A DNA stretch of 64,000 nucleotides. Origin: Blastomonas sp. (lineage in GTDB: Bacteria > Pseudomonadota > Alphaproteobacteria > Sphingomonadales > Sphingomonadaceae). The stretch spans positions 1-64,000 of the forward strand of contig NZ_JAUCZC010000020.1 in NCBI RefSeq assembly GCF_030373265.1, in the 5' to 3' direction. This document shows, in pieces, positions 7,580-16,387 of this stretch. Numbering within the stretch: the stretch's first letter is position 1; every line of letters starts with the position of its first letter. Position numbers and translations under genes: made by a program. The notes under the pieces were generated by a model. That model saw only the letters and a program-made list of their open reading frames with translations. It was not told the origin of the DNA and did not search any database.

Positions 7580-8755
7580 ATGAAAACCCCGATTATCGGC
7601 ACTCCGCTTGTCGGCCGCGCGTTTGCCGGCCTTGGCCTGTTCTCGCTGCTCGCCACCCCACTGGCAGCGGCTCCTCCCAGCTATGTGTCGGAAGCTCCGA
7701 TCGCTTATATGACCGACCTTAATTCGGGCGCGGTGCTGTTTGCGCGCGATGCAAACCGGCAGATTCCGCCGGCTTCGATGGCGAAGATGATGACGGTCTA
7801 CGTCGCGTTCGACCTGCTGAAGAAGGGCGAACTCAAGCTTGACCAGAAAATCACGGTGTCACCCGACACGTGGCGCAAGTGGAACAACCAGGGCTCGAGC
7901 ATGTTTCTCGCCGTCGGTAGCCAGGTGTCCGTCGCCGATCTGCTCGATGGCATCGTGACGCTGTCGGGCAATGATGCATGCGTCGTGCTGGCGGAGGGCA
8001 TTGCCGGGTCCGAAGAGGCGTTCGTCGATATGATGAACAAGAAGGCCCGCGAAATCGGCCTGGCCAACAGCCGCTTCGGCAACAGCAATGGCTGGCCCGA
8101 TGAGGGGGTGACTCAGGTTACCGCGCGCGACCTTGCGCAGCTTGCGACCGCGACGATCCGCAATCACCCCACATTGTACAAGCGCTTCTATTCCAAAGGC
8201 AGCTTCACCTGGAACGGCATCACCCAGCCCAACCGCGATCCGCTGCTGGGCAAGGTCGACGGCGCCGATGGGCTCAAGACCGGACACACCGAAGAGGCAG
8301 GCTACGGCTTTACCGGGTCGGCCGAGCAGAACGGGCGCAGGCTGGTGATGGTCGTGGCCGGTCTCGACAGCTACAATGGCCGCATCAATGAATCGGTGCG
8401 GTTCATGAACTGGGGCTTCCGCTCGTGGAAGGCGGTACCGTTGTTTGCCAAGGGCAAGACCGTCGATACCGTGGCGGTGCAGCTCGGCAGCGTGCGGCAG
8501 TTGTCACTGGTGGCCCCGCGCGATCTGGCGCTGACCCTGCCGCGGACCGCCGATACCGATGCCGTGACGCTGAAGGTCGTCTATCAGGGGCCGCTCAAGG
8601 CTCCGATCGCCAAGGGCCAGCAGGTCGCGACCCTGGTTGTCTCCGCGCCGGATATGCAGCGACAGGTGATGCCGCTGGTCGCAGGCGAAGCGGTCGAGGA
8701 AGCAGGCTTTTTCGGGCGTTTATGGGCGGGCATTCTCTCGCTCTTCGGCGCCTGA
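7580..8755 (+). CDS. dacA: D-alanyl-D-alanine carboxypeptidase (PBP5/6 type)
   Basis: Removes the terminal D-Ala from peptidoglycan pentapeptides in the periplasm. A signal peptide ends near ATPLAAA. The serine-peptidase S11 motifs are complete: S66-M-A-K69, S129-G-N131 and K233-T-G. A C-terminal beta domain (about 295-370) and a final amphipathic segment (GFFGRLWAGILSLFGA) fit membrane attachment as in PBP5. The 391-residue length is typical. The symbol dacA is used for the family; dacC cannot be excluded. It is followed by tmk ten bases downstream. Confidence 0.93.
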   Translation: MKTPIIGTPLVGRAFAGLGLFSLLATPLAAAPPSYVSEAPIAYMTDLNSGAVLFARDANRQIPPASMAKMMTVYVAFDLLKKGELKLDQKITVSPDTWRKWNNQGSSMFLAVGSQVSVADLLDGIVTLSGNDACVVLAEGIAGSEEAFVDMMNKKAREIGLANSRFGNSNGWPDEGVTQVTARDLAQLATATIRNHPTLYKRFYSKGSFTWNGITQPNRDPLLGKVDGADGLKTGHTEEAGYGFTGSAEQNGRRLVMVVAGLDSYNGRINESVRFMNWGFRSWKAVPLFAKGKTVDTVAVQLGSVRQLSLVAPRDLALTLPRTADTDAVTLKVVYQGPLKAPIAKGQQVATLVVSAPDMQRQVMPLVAGEAVEEAGFFGRLWAGILSLFGA

Positions 8756-8765
8756 GGTCCTCCCT

Positions 8766-9392
8766 ATGCGCGGGCGCTTCATCTCGATCGAAGGTGGCGA
8801 GGCGGTCGGAAAGTCGACGCAGATCCAGTTGCTGGCCGATTGGCTGAGGGGCCAGGGCCACAGTGTCGAGGTCACCCGCGAGCCAGGCGGCACCGACAGC
8901 GCCGAGGCGATCCGGTCGCTGCTACTGGAAGGCGGCGCGGATCGCTGGAACGCGCGCAGCGAAGCCTTGCTGTTCGCGGCCGCACGTGCCGATCATGTCG
9001 CGCGGCGAATCCGCCCCGCCATCGATGCGGGGGGATGGGTGATCTCCGACCGGTTCATCGACAGCAGCCGCGCCTATCAGGGGATAGCAGGCGGACTGGG
9101 GGACGCGGCGATCCTCGACCTGCATCGTTTCGGGTCGGGGGGATTTTTGCCCGACTGCACATTGCTGCTGGAACTTCCCGCAGATGAGGCGGCGCGTCGC
9201 GCGACCAGGCGCGATGGTGTCGCCAGCGATCGGATCGGCGGACGCGATGCGGCGTACCATGAGGCCGTGGCGCAGGCGTTTCGCAGCTTTGCAGCCGCCG
9301 AGCCTGCGCGGTTCAGGCTCGTCGATGCGAGCGGCGACGCGGCCAGCGTGCACGATCGTATCGTGCAGGCCATCGCGCACATGGCGGCATGA
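8766..9392 (+). CDS. tmk: Thymidylate kinase
   Basis: Phosphorylates dTMP to dTDP with ATP. The P-loop EGGEAVGKST (9-18) is followed by the dTMP-binding REPGGTDSAE, the ISDRFIDSSRAYQG motif and a lid region rich in arginine (DEAARRATRRDG). The 208-residue length is normal for bacterial Tmk. It sits directly before holB, a pairing common in bacteria and standard in alphaproteobacteria. Confidence 0.97.
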   Translation: MRGRFISIEGGEAVGKSTQIQLLADWLRGQGHSVEVTREPGGTDSAEAIRSLLLEGGADRWNARSEALLFAAARADHVARRIRPAIDAGGWVISDRFIDSSRAYQGIAGGLGDAAILDLHRFGSGGFLPDCTLLLELPADEAARRATRRDGVASDRIGGRDAAYHEAVAQAFRSFAAAEPARFRLVDASGDAASVHDRIVQAIAHMAA

Positions 9393-9396
9393 CGTC

Positions 9397-10407
9397 ATGA
9401 TGGTGTCCGAAGCCCGATGGCTGGGTCACTCCGAGCCGGAAAGCACGCTTTTGCGGGCATTTCAGTCGCGCCGTCTGCATCACGGCTGGCTGCTGGCGGG
9501 CCCCGAGGGCATCGGCAAGCGCAGCTTCGCCTTGGCGGCTGCCGCGCATTTGCTGACCCGATCGCCCGACTTTGCGGCAGACCATTTCAGCGGCGACGTC
9601 ACCGGCCCCGAAGGGCGTTTGTTGCAGGACGGCAAGCACCCTGATTGCCATTACATCACGCTGGGGCCGCAGAACGACAAGGAGGCGCGCAAGGCCGAGG
9701 AGGGCAAGCCCTATGATCTGGCACGCAACATCAAGGTCGACCAGATCCGCGCATTGCAGAAGCGCCTGACTGTGCGGCCGAGCCTCGCCGACCGCCGTGT
9801 GATCATTTTCGATGCGGCCGATCAGCTCGAGCGCGGCGCCGCCAATGCGTTGCTCAAGAGCCTCGAAGAGCCACCCGCGGACACCGTCTTCCTGCTGATC
9901 GCGCACAATCCGGGCCGGTTGCTCCCCACGATCCGATCGCGCTGCCTGGTCCTCGACTTTCCGGCGTTGAGTGATCTCGACATGGCCGATGCTCTGCGCG
10001 CGGCGCGGCCCGAGCTGCCCGATGCCGAGATCGCCGCATTGGTGCGGCTAGGGCAGGGGGCGCCCGGCCAGGCGCTCAACTTTGCCGGGCTCGACATGGC
10101 GAAGATCGACGCGTTGCTCGCGGAAATTGCAGATCACGGCGACCGCGATCATCGCGTGCGCATTGCGCTGGGTGCGATGGTGGCCAACAAGGCCAACCGG
10201 GAGCGCTTTCAGGCACTGCTTCATTATGCGCCGCGGTTTGCCGCGCAACGGATCCGCCACCTGCGCGATGACCGCCTCCCCGGCGCGATCCAGGCTTGGC
10301 AGGAAATCGGAGGGTTGGCCTCGCGCGCTATGCTGCTCAATCTCGACGCGGCTGCGGTCGCGTTTCAAATTGGCGGCTTGCTGGCGCGGCTGGCCCCGCC
10401 TAGATAG
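9397..10407 (+). CDS. holB: DNA polymerase III subunit delta'
   Basis: Clamp-loader subunit that helps place the beta clamp on DNA. A Walker-A-like GPEGIGKRSF lies at about 35-44. The segments VDQIRALQKRLTVRPSLADR and ALLKSLEEPPADTVFLLIAH, followed by TIRSRC, are typical of delta'/DnaX-type AAA+ proteins (sensor 1 and the SRC region). The start ATG 9397 (MMVSEARW) follows the tmk stop by four bases; 336 residues is normal. The zinc-finger cysteines of other clamp-loader proteins are not evident. Confidence 0.95.
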   Translation: MMVSEARWLGHSEPESTLLRAFQSRRLHHGWLLAGPEGIGKRSFALAAAAHLLTRSPDFAADHFSGDVTGPEGRLLQDGKHPDCHYITLGPQNDKEARKAEEGKPYDLARNIKVDQIRALQKRLTVRPSLADRRVIIFDAADQLERGAANALLKSLEEPPADTVFLLIAHNPGRLLPTIRSRCLVLDFPALSDLDMADALRAARPELPDAEIAALVRLGQGAPGQALNFAGLDMAKIDALLAEIADHGDRDHRVRIALGAMVANKANRERFQALLHYAPRFAAQRIRHLRDDRLPGAIQAWQEIGGLASRAMLLNLDAAAVAFQIGGLLARLAPPR

Positions 10408-10460
10408 GCGGCAACCGGCCAATCCAGCCACCACCCGAACGAACGGCAGACCAGAACGCC

Positions 10461-12023
10461 ATGGGCGAACCCTATTACATCACCACCGCGATCAGCTATC
10501 CCAATGGCAGGCCGCATATCGGCCATGCCTATGAGGCGATTGCTGCCGACGTCATCGCGCGCTTCCAGCGGCTCAACGGCCGCGACGTCCGCTTCCAGAC
10601 CGGGACCGATGTCCATGGCCTCAAGATGCTGCAGAAGGCACGTGAACTCGACACCACGCCGCGGGCACTGGCCGATGAGATGTCGCAGTATTTCAAGGAT
10701 ATGTGCGACAGACTTGATGTCAGCTATGATCGCTTCATCCAGACATCCGAGGACGATCACCACCGTGCCAGCCAGGCGATCTGGAAGGCGATGGAGGCCA
10801 ATGGCGACCTGTATCTCGATCGCTATGAAGGCTGGTACTCGGTCCGCGACGAAGCCTATTACGCCGAGGACGAACTGGTCGATGACGGGCAGGGGGGCAA
10901 GCAATCGCCGCAAGGCACCCCGGTCGAATGGACGGTCGAGGAGAGCTGGTTCTTCAAGCTCGATGCCTACCAGGACAAATTGCTCGCGCTCTACGACGAG
11001 CATCCCGAGTTCCTGCAGCCCGACACCCGCCGCAACGAGATCGTCAGCTTCGTCAAATCCGGACTGCGGCCGCTTTCGATCTCGCGCACCAGCTTCGACT
11101 GGGGGGTCAAGGTTCCGGGCAGTGATGGGCATGTGATGTATGTGTGGGTCGACGCGCTGACCAACTATCTCACCGGTCTGGGCTATCCCGACGATACCGA
11201 ACTGATGGCCAAGCACTGGCCCGCCGATCTGCACCTGATCGGCAAGGACATCGTCCGTTTCCACGCGGTGTATTGGCCCGCCTTCCTGATGAGCGCGAAC
11301 CTCCCCGTACCCAAGCAGGTGTTTGGCCACGGTTTCCTGCTCAACAAGGGCGAGAAGATGTCGAAATCGGTCGGCAACGTCGTCGATCCGTTCGCACTCG
11401 CCGATGCCTTTGGCGTGGATCAACTGCGCTATTTCCTGCTGCGCGAAGTCAGTTTCGGACAGGATGGCAGCTATTCGCCGCAAGCCATTGCAATGCGGTC
11501 GAATGCCGATCTGTCGAACAGCTTCGGCAATCTGGCGCAGCGGATCCTGAGCTTCATCGCCAAAAACCTCGACGGCTATCTGCCGGCAATCCGCGGGCAC
11601 CAGCCTGCCGATGCCGCGCTGTTCGAAGTCCTCACCGATGCGTTGCAGACCGAAATGCCCAAGGCGTTCGAGGAGCTGTCGCTGTCGCAGGGGATTGAAG
11701 CCTGGATGCGTGCGGTGTTCGCCTGCAATGCCTATGTCGACGAGCAGGCGCCCTGGGCGCTCAAGAAGACCGATCCCGAGCGGATGGAAACGGTGCTGGC
11801 GACGTTATACATTGCCATCGCCCAACTTTCGATCGCCATCTCGCCGGTCATCCCGAGCAGCGCGAAGGCGCTGCTCGACCATATGGGTGTGCCGGACGAG
11901 GTGCGCTCGCTGGGCGCGATGGGAAGCCACTGGTATTCGCCGCTCGCCGAAAGCGATTACCAGGTCGGCGTTCCCAAGCCGCTGTTCCCGCGCATCGATC
12001 TGCCTGCCGAAGACGCCGAGTAA
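10461..12023 (+). CDS. metG: Methionyl-tRNA synthetase
   Basis: Charges tRNA-Met with methionine. This is a class I enzyme with the HIGH signature at 19-22 (GRPHIGHAYE) and KMSKS at 299-303. The C-terminal anticodon-binding helical domain ends near residue 510, and there is no C-terminal EMAP/Arc1-like tRNA-binding domain, so this is the short (520-residue) form usual in alphaproteobacteria. The four-cysteine zinc knuckle of the long form is absent from the connective peptide. Its stop codon overlaps the tatD start (TAATG), indicating coupled translation. Confidence 0.97.
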   Translation: MGEPYYITTAISYPNGRPHIGHAYEAIAADVIARFQRLNGRDVRFQTGTDVHGLKMLQKARELDTTPRALADEMSQYFKDMCDRLDVSYDRFIQTSEDDHHRASQAIWKAMEANGDLYLDRYEGWYSVRDEAYYAEDELVDDGQGGKQSPQGTPVEWTVEESWFFKLDAYQDKLLALYDEHPEFLQPDTRRNEIVSFVKSGLRPLSISRTSFDWGVKVPGSDGHVMYVWVDALTNYLTGLGYPDDTELMAKHWPADLHLIGKDIVRFHAVYWPAFLMSANLPVPKQVFGHGFLLNKGEKMSKSVGNVVDPFALADAFGVDQLRYFLLREVSFGQDGSYSPQAIAMRSNADLSNSFGNLAQRILSFIAKNLDGYLPAIRGHQPADAALFEVLTDALQTEMPKAFEELSLSQGIEAWMRAVFACNAYVDEQAPWALKKTDPERMETVLATLYIAIAQLSIAISPVIPSSAKALLDHMGVPDEVRSLGAMGSHWYSPLAESDYQVGVPKPLFPRIDLPAEDAE

Positions 12024-12802
12024 TGCTGGTCGATTCGCATTGCCACCTCAACTACAAGGGGATGGCCGAGCAGCAGGATGAACTGCTCGCAAGGGCGCGC
12101 GCATCCGGGGTCACCGCGATGCTCAACATCTCGACCCGCGCCAGCGAGTGGGACGCGGTGACCGCCACCGCCCAACGCGAACCGGACGTCTGGGCAAGCA
12201 TCGGCATTCACCCGCACGAAGCCGATGGCCATGCCGATATCGATACCGCGCGCCTGATCGCCCGGGCGGAAACCGACGACCGGGTGATCGGTATCGGCGA
12301 AACCGGGCTCGACTACTTCTACGACCATTCCGACCGTGATCAGCAGCGCCGCAGCTTCATCGCGCACATTGCCGCGTCGCGGGCCACCGGCCTGCCGTTG
12401 ATCATCCACACCCGCGATGCCGAGGATGATACCGCCGCGATCCTCGCGGACGAAATGGGGAAGGGGGCCTTCCCCGCTTTGATCCACTGCTTCACCGCGA
12501 GCGCAGATTTCGCCGGCAAGGTGCTGGATATGGGCCTTTATATTTCGATTTCCGGGATCGTGACCTTCAAGAACGCCAAGGATCTGCAGGCGGTGGCGCG
12601 CGATATCCCGGCGGATCGACTGCTGGTCGAAACCGATGCCCCGTTTCTCGCGCCGGTTCCGCACCGTGGCAAGCAGGGCGAACCTGCGTTCGTGGCGGAC
12701 ACCGCGCGTTGCGTCGCAGCGTTGCGCGACGAGCCTTACGAGCAGTTGTGCGCAACGACCTCGCAGAACTTCTACCGTCTGTTCAACCGGGCGCGTCCAT
12801 GA
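12023..12802 (+). CDS. tatD: TatD family metal-dependent DNase/hydrolase
   Basis: A TIM-barrel amidohydrolase-like nuclease. Metal ligands are visible in the order expected: DSHCHL at 3-8, GIGETGLDYFYDHS, IIHTRDAEDD, LIHCFTAS and the C-terminal VETDAPFLAPVPHRGK. The family has 3'-5' DNase activity in E. coli. The 259-residue length is normal. It lies between metG and the phnP-like gene, with one-base and four-base overlaps, so the three are translated as one coupled unit. Confidence 0.95.
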   Translation: MLVDSHCHLNYKGMAEQQDELLARARASGVTAMLNISTRASEWDAVTATAQREPDVWASIGIHPHEADGHADIDTARLIARAETDDRVIGIGETGLDYFYDHSDRDQQRRSFIAHIAASRATGLPLIIHTRDAEDDTAAILADEMGKGAFPALIHCFTASADFAGKVLDMGLYISISGIVTFKNAKDLQAVARDIPADRLLVETDAPFLAPVPHRGKQGEPAFVADTARCVAALRDEPYEQLCATTSQNFYRLFNRARP

Positions 12803-13575
12803 AGGCGATCCTGCTGGGATCGGGCACCTCTGGCGGCGTCCCGCGGATCGGCAACGACTGGGGCGCGTGCGATCCCGCCAACCCGCGCAACCGCCGCTCG
12901 CGGGTATCCATGATCGTCGAGCATGGCGGGCAACGGATCCTGATCGACACCTCGCCGGACTTGCGCAACCAGTTGCTCGCGCAAGACATCGGCGCGCTCG
13001 ATGGCGTCATCTGGACGCACGACCATGCCGATCACAGCCATGGCATCGACGATCTGCGCGCGCTGTATCACCGCAGCCGCAAGCAGCTTGGGGGCTATGG
13101 CCGCAGTTATACATTGCAGAGCCTTGTCAGGCGTTTCGACTATGTGTTCGCAGGCGGTGACGGCTATCCGGCGACGGTCGAGGCGTTCGACCTCGCCGAC
13201 GACCAAAGCATTTGCGGCATGCGCGTGCGCTGCGTCGATCAGCCGCACGGGCCCGTCTTCTCGACGGGGTTGCGGTTCGACGTGGATGGCAAGTCCGCGG
13301 TGTACGCGACCGATTTTGCCGAGGTTACCGACGCCATGGTGGCGCTCTATCGGGGTTGCGATCTCCTGGTGACCGATTGCCTGCGCTATGACAAGCATCC
13401 GACCCACGCCAATCTGGCGATGGCCTTGGATCTGGCGGAGCGCTGCGGCGCACGGCACACGGTTTTGACCCACATGGACAAGAGCCTGGACTATGCGACC
13501 CTGTGCGCCGAACTCCCCGATGCGATCGAACCTGGCTATGACGGGCTGACCATTGATCTGGGGCGGACGTCATGA
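12799..13575 (+). CDS. Metallo-beta-lactamase-fold hydrolase, PhnP-like
   Basis: A 258-residue cytoplasmic MBL-fold protein. N-terminal LGSGTSGGVPRIG is typical of PhnP-like phosphodiesterases. The metal motif THDHADH (His74, His76, Asp78, His79) is intact, and later ligands appear in YATDFAE and LTHMDKSLDY. PhnP cleaves a cyclic ribose phosphate in phosphonate breakdown, but no phn genes are visible here, so the true substrate is open. The start overlaps the tatD stop (ATGA), as does its stop with the next gene. Confidence 0.88.
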   Translation: MKAILLGSGTSGGVPRIGNDWGACDPANPRNRRSRVSMIVEHGGQRILIDTSPDLRNQLLAQDIGALDGVIWTHDHADHSHGIDDLRALYHRSRKQLGGYGRSYTLQSLVRRFDYVFAGGDGYPATVEAFDLADDQSICGMRVRCVDQPHGPVFSTGLRFDVDGKSAVYATDFAEVTDAMVALYRGCDLLVTDCLRYDKHPTHANLAMALDLAERCGARHTVLTHMDKSLDYATLCAELPDAIEPGYDGLTIDLGRTS

Positions 13576-14183
13576 CGGGAGGCAGCGACACCGCCAGCCT
13601 CGTCTACAGCCTGTTGCTGCTGGTGCTGGTCGGCAGCGCCTTGATATCGCGCGGGCTGCCGATTGGTCAGACGCTCAAGACGGCGCTGGGCTGGATCGGC
13701 ATTTTTGCGGTGATCTTTCTGCTGGTGAGCTTCCGGCCCGAACTGAAGACGATCTGGCAGCGGGTCACGGGCGAACTGGGCTTCGGCAATACGTCGGCGA
13801 TCAGCGGTGCGCCGATGACGCTGCGCAAGGAGTCGGATGGGCATTTCTGGGTCACGGCCGAGGTCAACGGGACACCGGTGCGGTTCATGGTCGACAGCGG
13901 CGCGAGCTATACCGCTTTGTCTGCCGAAGCTGCGCGCACCGCGGGTGTCGAACCGGACCGGTTCAGCATGAAGGTGGTGCTGAACACCGCCAATGGCATT
14001 GTCGAGGCCGACCGGGCCACAGTTCGCGAACTGCGCGTGGGATCGCTTTCGATGCAGGAGCATGCCGTGGTGGTCGCGGATGCGTTTGGCGACACCAATG
14101 TCCTGGGCATGAACTTTCTGTCGGCACTGGAAAGCTGGCGCGTCGAGGGCGGCAACATGATCCTTGAACCGGCTCTTCCGTGA
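13572..14183 (+). CDS. Membrane-anchored clan AA aspartic protease (TIGR02281-like)
   Basis: A 203-residue protein with two N-terminal hydrophobic segments (about 8-25 and 37-56) followed by a retropepsin-like domain. The active-site triad is D108-S-G in FMVDSGASYTALS, and the second hallmark is near DTNVLGMNFLSALESW. Single-domain retropepsin-like proteases of this type are common in alphaproteobacteria, but their substrates are unknown. It is coupled to the upstream hydrolase by an ATGA overlap. Confidence 0.88.
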   Translation: MTGGSDTASLVYSLLLLVLVGSALISRGLPIGQTLKTALGWIGIFAVIFLLVSFRPELKTIWQRVTGELGFGNTSAISGAPMTLRKESDGHFWVTAEVNGTPVRFMVDSGASYTALSAEAARTAGVEPDRFSMKVVLNTANGIVEADRATVRELRVGSLSMQEHAVVVADAFGDTNVLGMNFLSALESWRVEGGNMILEPALP

Positions 14184-14184
14184 G

Positions 14185-14212
14185 TTGACTGGAGAGCAAT
14201 TTAACATAATAT
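14185..14212 (+). promoter_or_regulatory. Sigma-70-like promoter for mazG
   Basis: TTGACT (14185-14190), a 16-base spacer and TAATAT (14207-14212) make a near-consensus housekeeping promoter, with transcription expected to start near 14219, a few bases upstream of the mazG ATG at 14233. The -10 overlaps a perfect 14-bp palindrome. Confidence 0.6.
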
Positions 14213-14219
14213 ATATTAT
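14206..14219. repeat. Perfect AT-only 14-bp palindrome over the mazG -10
   Basis: ATAATATATATTAT is its own reverse complement and stands out in a GC-rich genome. It covers the -10 and presumed start of transcription of mazG, so it may be an operator, or simply an easily melted start region. Confidence 0.5.
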
Positions 14220-14232
14220 CGGACTTAAAGAT

Positions 14233-15045
14233 ATGACATCCGAGCACAACCCGACCGATCAGTCTGACACTTCCCCCAGCGCACATGCGCCATCGGCTCC
14301 GCTCGACCGGCTGGTGGCCATCATGGCGCGGTTGCGCGATCCGGAGAATGGTTGTCCGTGGGATGTCGCGCAGGATTTCGCCAGTATCGCACCGTACACG
14401 ATCGAGGAAGCCTATGAGGTCGCGGACGCGATAGAGCGCAATGACATGGCGGCGCTCAAGGATGAGCTTGGCGATCTGCTGCTGCAGGTCGTGTTCCACA
14501 GCCGCATGGCCGAAGAAGCGGGCCATTTTTCGGTCGGTGATGTCGTGGAGTCGATCAGCGACAAGATGGTTCGGCGCCATCCTCACATCTTCGCAGACCA
14601 GTCGGTCGAGCAATGGGACTGGGAGGCGATCAAGGCCGAGGAACGCAGCGATGGCGGATCGACCAGCGCGATGGATGGTGTTGCCGTGGCGCTTCCTGCG
14701 CTGATGCGCGCGCAGAAGCTGCAGAAGCGCGCCGCGCGGACCGGGTTCGACTGGCCCGATGTCATGGGCGCGGTCGAAAAGATCGGTGAGGAAATCGAGG
14801 AACTGCTCGAGGCGGAGACCGGGGCTGAACGCATCGACGAGGCCGGCGACGTGCTGTTCGCGGCGGTGAACATGGTCCGTCACATGGGCGTCAGCGCCGA
14901 AGACGCGCTGCGCGCCGCCAACGCCAAGTTCGAACGGCGGTTTCGCGCGATGGAGACCGACGCGGGCGACGCTTTTGTCGGCCTTTCGCTCACCGAAAAG
15001 GAAGAACTATGGCAGCGAGCAAAGCAGTCGACGCGCCCGCTATAG
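14233..15045 (+). CDS. mazG: Nucleoside triphosphate pyrophosphohydrolase MazG
   Basis: Hydrolyses NTPs and dNTPs to monophosphate and pyrophosphate, sanitising the nucleotide pool and influencing ppGpp stress signalling in E. coli. Two MazG repeats are visible: CPWDVAQDFASIAPYTIEEA with DELGDLLLQVVFHSRM, and near the C-terminus VEKIGEEIEELLEAE with DEAGDVLFAAVNMVR, both with the E-E-x-x-D-type metal motif. ATG 14233 is chosen from the promoter position and family length (270 residues). The stop codon abuts the stop of hflX on the other strand. Confidence 0.93.
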   Translation: MTSEHNPTDQSDTSPSAHAPSAPLDRLVAIMARLRDPENGCPWDVAQDFASIAPYTIEEAYEVADAIERNDMAALKDELGDLLLQVVFHSRMAEEAGHFSVGDVVESISDKMVRRHPHIFADQSVEQWDWEAIKAEERSDGGSTSAMDGVAVALPALMRAQKLQKRAARTGFDWPDVMGAVEKIGEEIEELLEAETGAERIDEAGDVLFAAVNMVRHMGVSAEDALRAANAKFERRFRAMETDAGDAFVGLSLTEKEELWQRAKQSTRPL

Positions 15046-16347
15046 CGCCTGGAACCGGCCCCAATCCTTGTCGGAAAGCCGCACGGAAATAGCCAGCTGA
15101 TCCCCCTGCTCCTGCGTTTCGAGCACTTCGCCATGCGCATGGAGCCAAGCGAGTTTTTGTCCATCGTGGCGCGCAATGTTCACCGCGTAAATGCGATGGC
15201 CAACGACCAGAGCGGCCGAAGCGAGCCTGAGAAGGTTGTCGACCCCCTCTCCGGTCAATGCTGATATCGGACACACCGTGCGGTCGTCGGGCATGGTCTC
15301 GAGCAGAAACGCCCGCGCGTCTTCGTCCAGGCTATCCCATTTGTTCCACGCCTCGATCATCGGCACGGCGAGCCCCTGCCCGGCCAGAACCGGATCGAAC
15401 TCGAGCCCCAAATCGGTGAGGATGGCCTCAACCGATTCCGCCTGCATTTGCGCATCGGGGTGCGACATGTCGCGAACATGGATCACCAGATCAGCGGACA
15501 GCACTTCCTCGAGTGTCGCGCGGAAGGCGGCCACCAGTTCGGTGGGAAGATCCGATACGAAACCAACTGTGTCAGACAGGATGACCTTTTCCACTCCGTC
15601 GAGCCGGATCGCGCGCATGGTGGGATCGAGCGTGGCGAACAAAAGATCCTCGGCCATGACGTCCGCATGGGTCAGCCGGTTGAACAGCGTCGATTTGCCG
15701 GCGTTGGTATAGCCGACCAGCGCGACCACCGGCCAAGGCGCCTTTTGCCGGCGTTCCCGGTGCAACCCGCGGGTGCGCTTGACCTGTTCGAGCTCGCGCC
15801 GCAATTTGGCCATGCGATCGCGGATCAACCGCCTGTCGGCTTCGATCTGCGTTTCGCCCGGACCACCCAGGAAGCCGAAGCCGCCGCGCTGCCGCTCAAG
15901 GTGGGTCCAGCTGCGCACGAGGCGCCCGGCCTGATAATCGAGGTGCGCCAGTTCGACCTGCAGTCGACCTTCGGCGGTCGCCGCGCGCTCGCCGAAAATC
16001 TCGAGGATCAGCCCGGTACGGTCGATCACCTTGACCTTGAGCCGCTCTTCCAGATTGCGCTGCTGGATCGCGGACAGGCTGCCGTCGACGATAAGGAGCT
16101 CGGCCTTCTCGTCTTCCAGGCTGCCGGCGATGATATCGACCTGCCCCCCGCCAAACAGCGTTGCGGGTCGCGCGGTGCGAATGCGAAACCCATGCGCTGC
16201 GCACACGGAAATGCCGATCGCCAGCGCAAGGCCGCGCGCCTCTTCCAGACGTGCATCGGAATCCACCGCGCCGCGTCGACCGAGATCAGGATAGGCAATG
16301 ACTGCGCGGGTACCGCGAACGAAATCAAGAGCGTGAGGGTCGTTCAA
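15040..16347 (-). CDS. hflX: GTPase HflX
   Basis: Ribosome-associated GTPase that splits or rescues 70S ribosomes under stress. The N-terminal HflX domain contains LFGGGQVDII, followed by a coiled segment rich in Arg/Glu (about 160-200), and the GTPase domain has G1 GYTNAGKST (about 211-219), G3 DTVGF and NKWD. The TTG at 16347 is preferred because AAAGGA lies about 11 bases upstream and it matches usual family length (435 residues); the in-frame GTG at 16428, inside hfq, is the alternative (462 residues). hfq-hflX is a conserved pair. Confidence 0.95.
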   Translation of the reverse strand: MNDPHALDFVRGTRAVIAYPDLGRRGAVDSDARLEEARGLALAIGISVCAAHGFRIRTARPATLFGGGQVDIIAGSLEDEKAELLIVDGSLSAIQQRNLEERLKVKVIDRTGLILEIFGERAATAEGRLQVELAHLDYQAGRLVRSWTHLERQRGGFGFLGGPGETQIEADRRLIRDRMAKLRRELEQVKRTRGLHRERRQKAPWPVVALVGYTNAGKSTLFNRLTHADVMAEDLLFATLDPTMRAIRLDGVEKVILSDTVGFVSDLPTELVAAFRATLEEVLSADLVIHVRDMSHPDAQMQAESVEAILTDLGLEFDPVLAGQGLAVPMIEAWNKWDSLDEDARAFLLETMPDDRTVCPISALTGEGVDNLLRLASAALVVGHRIYAVNIARHDGQKLAWLHAHGEVLETQEQGDQLAISVRLSDKDWGRFQAL

Positions 16348-16387
16348 ACTTTGCTTTATCCTTTTGTCCGGCCCCCGGCAGAGTGGT

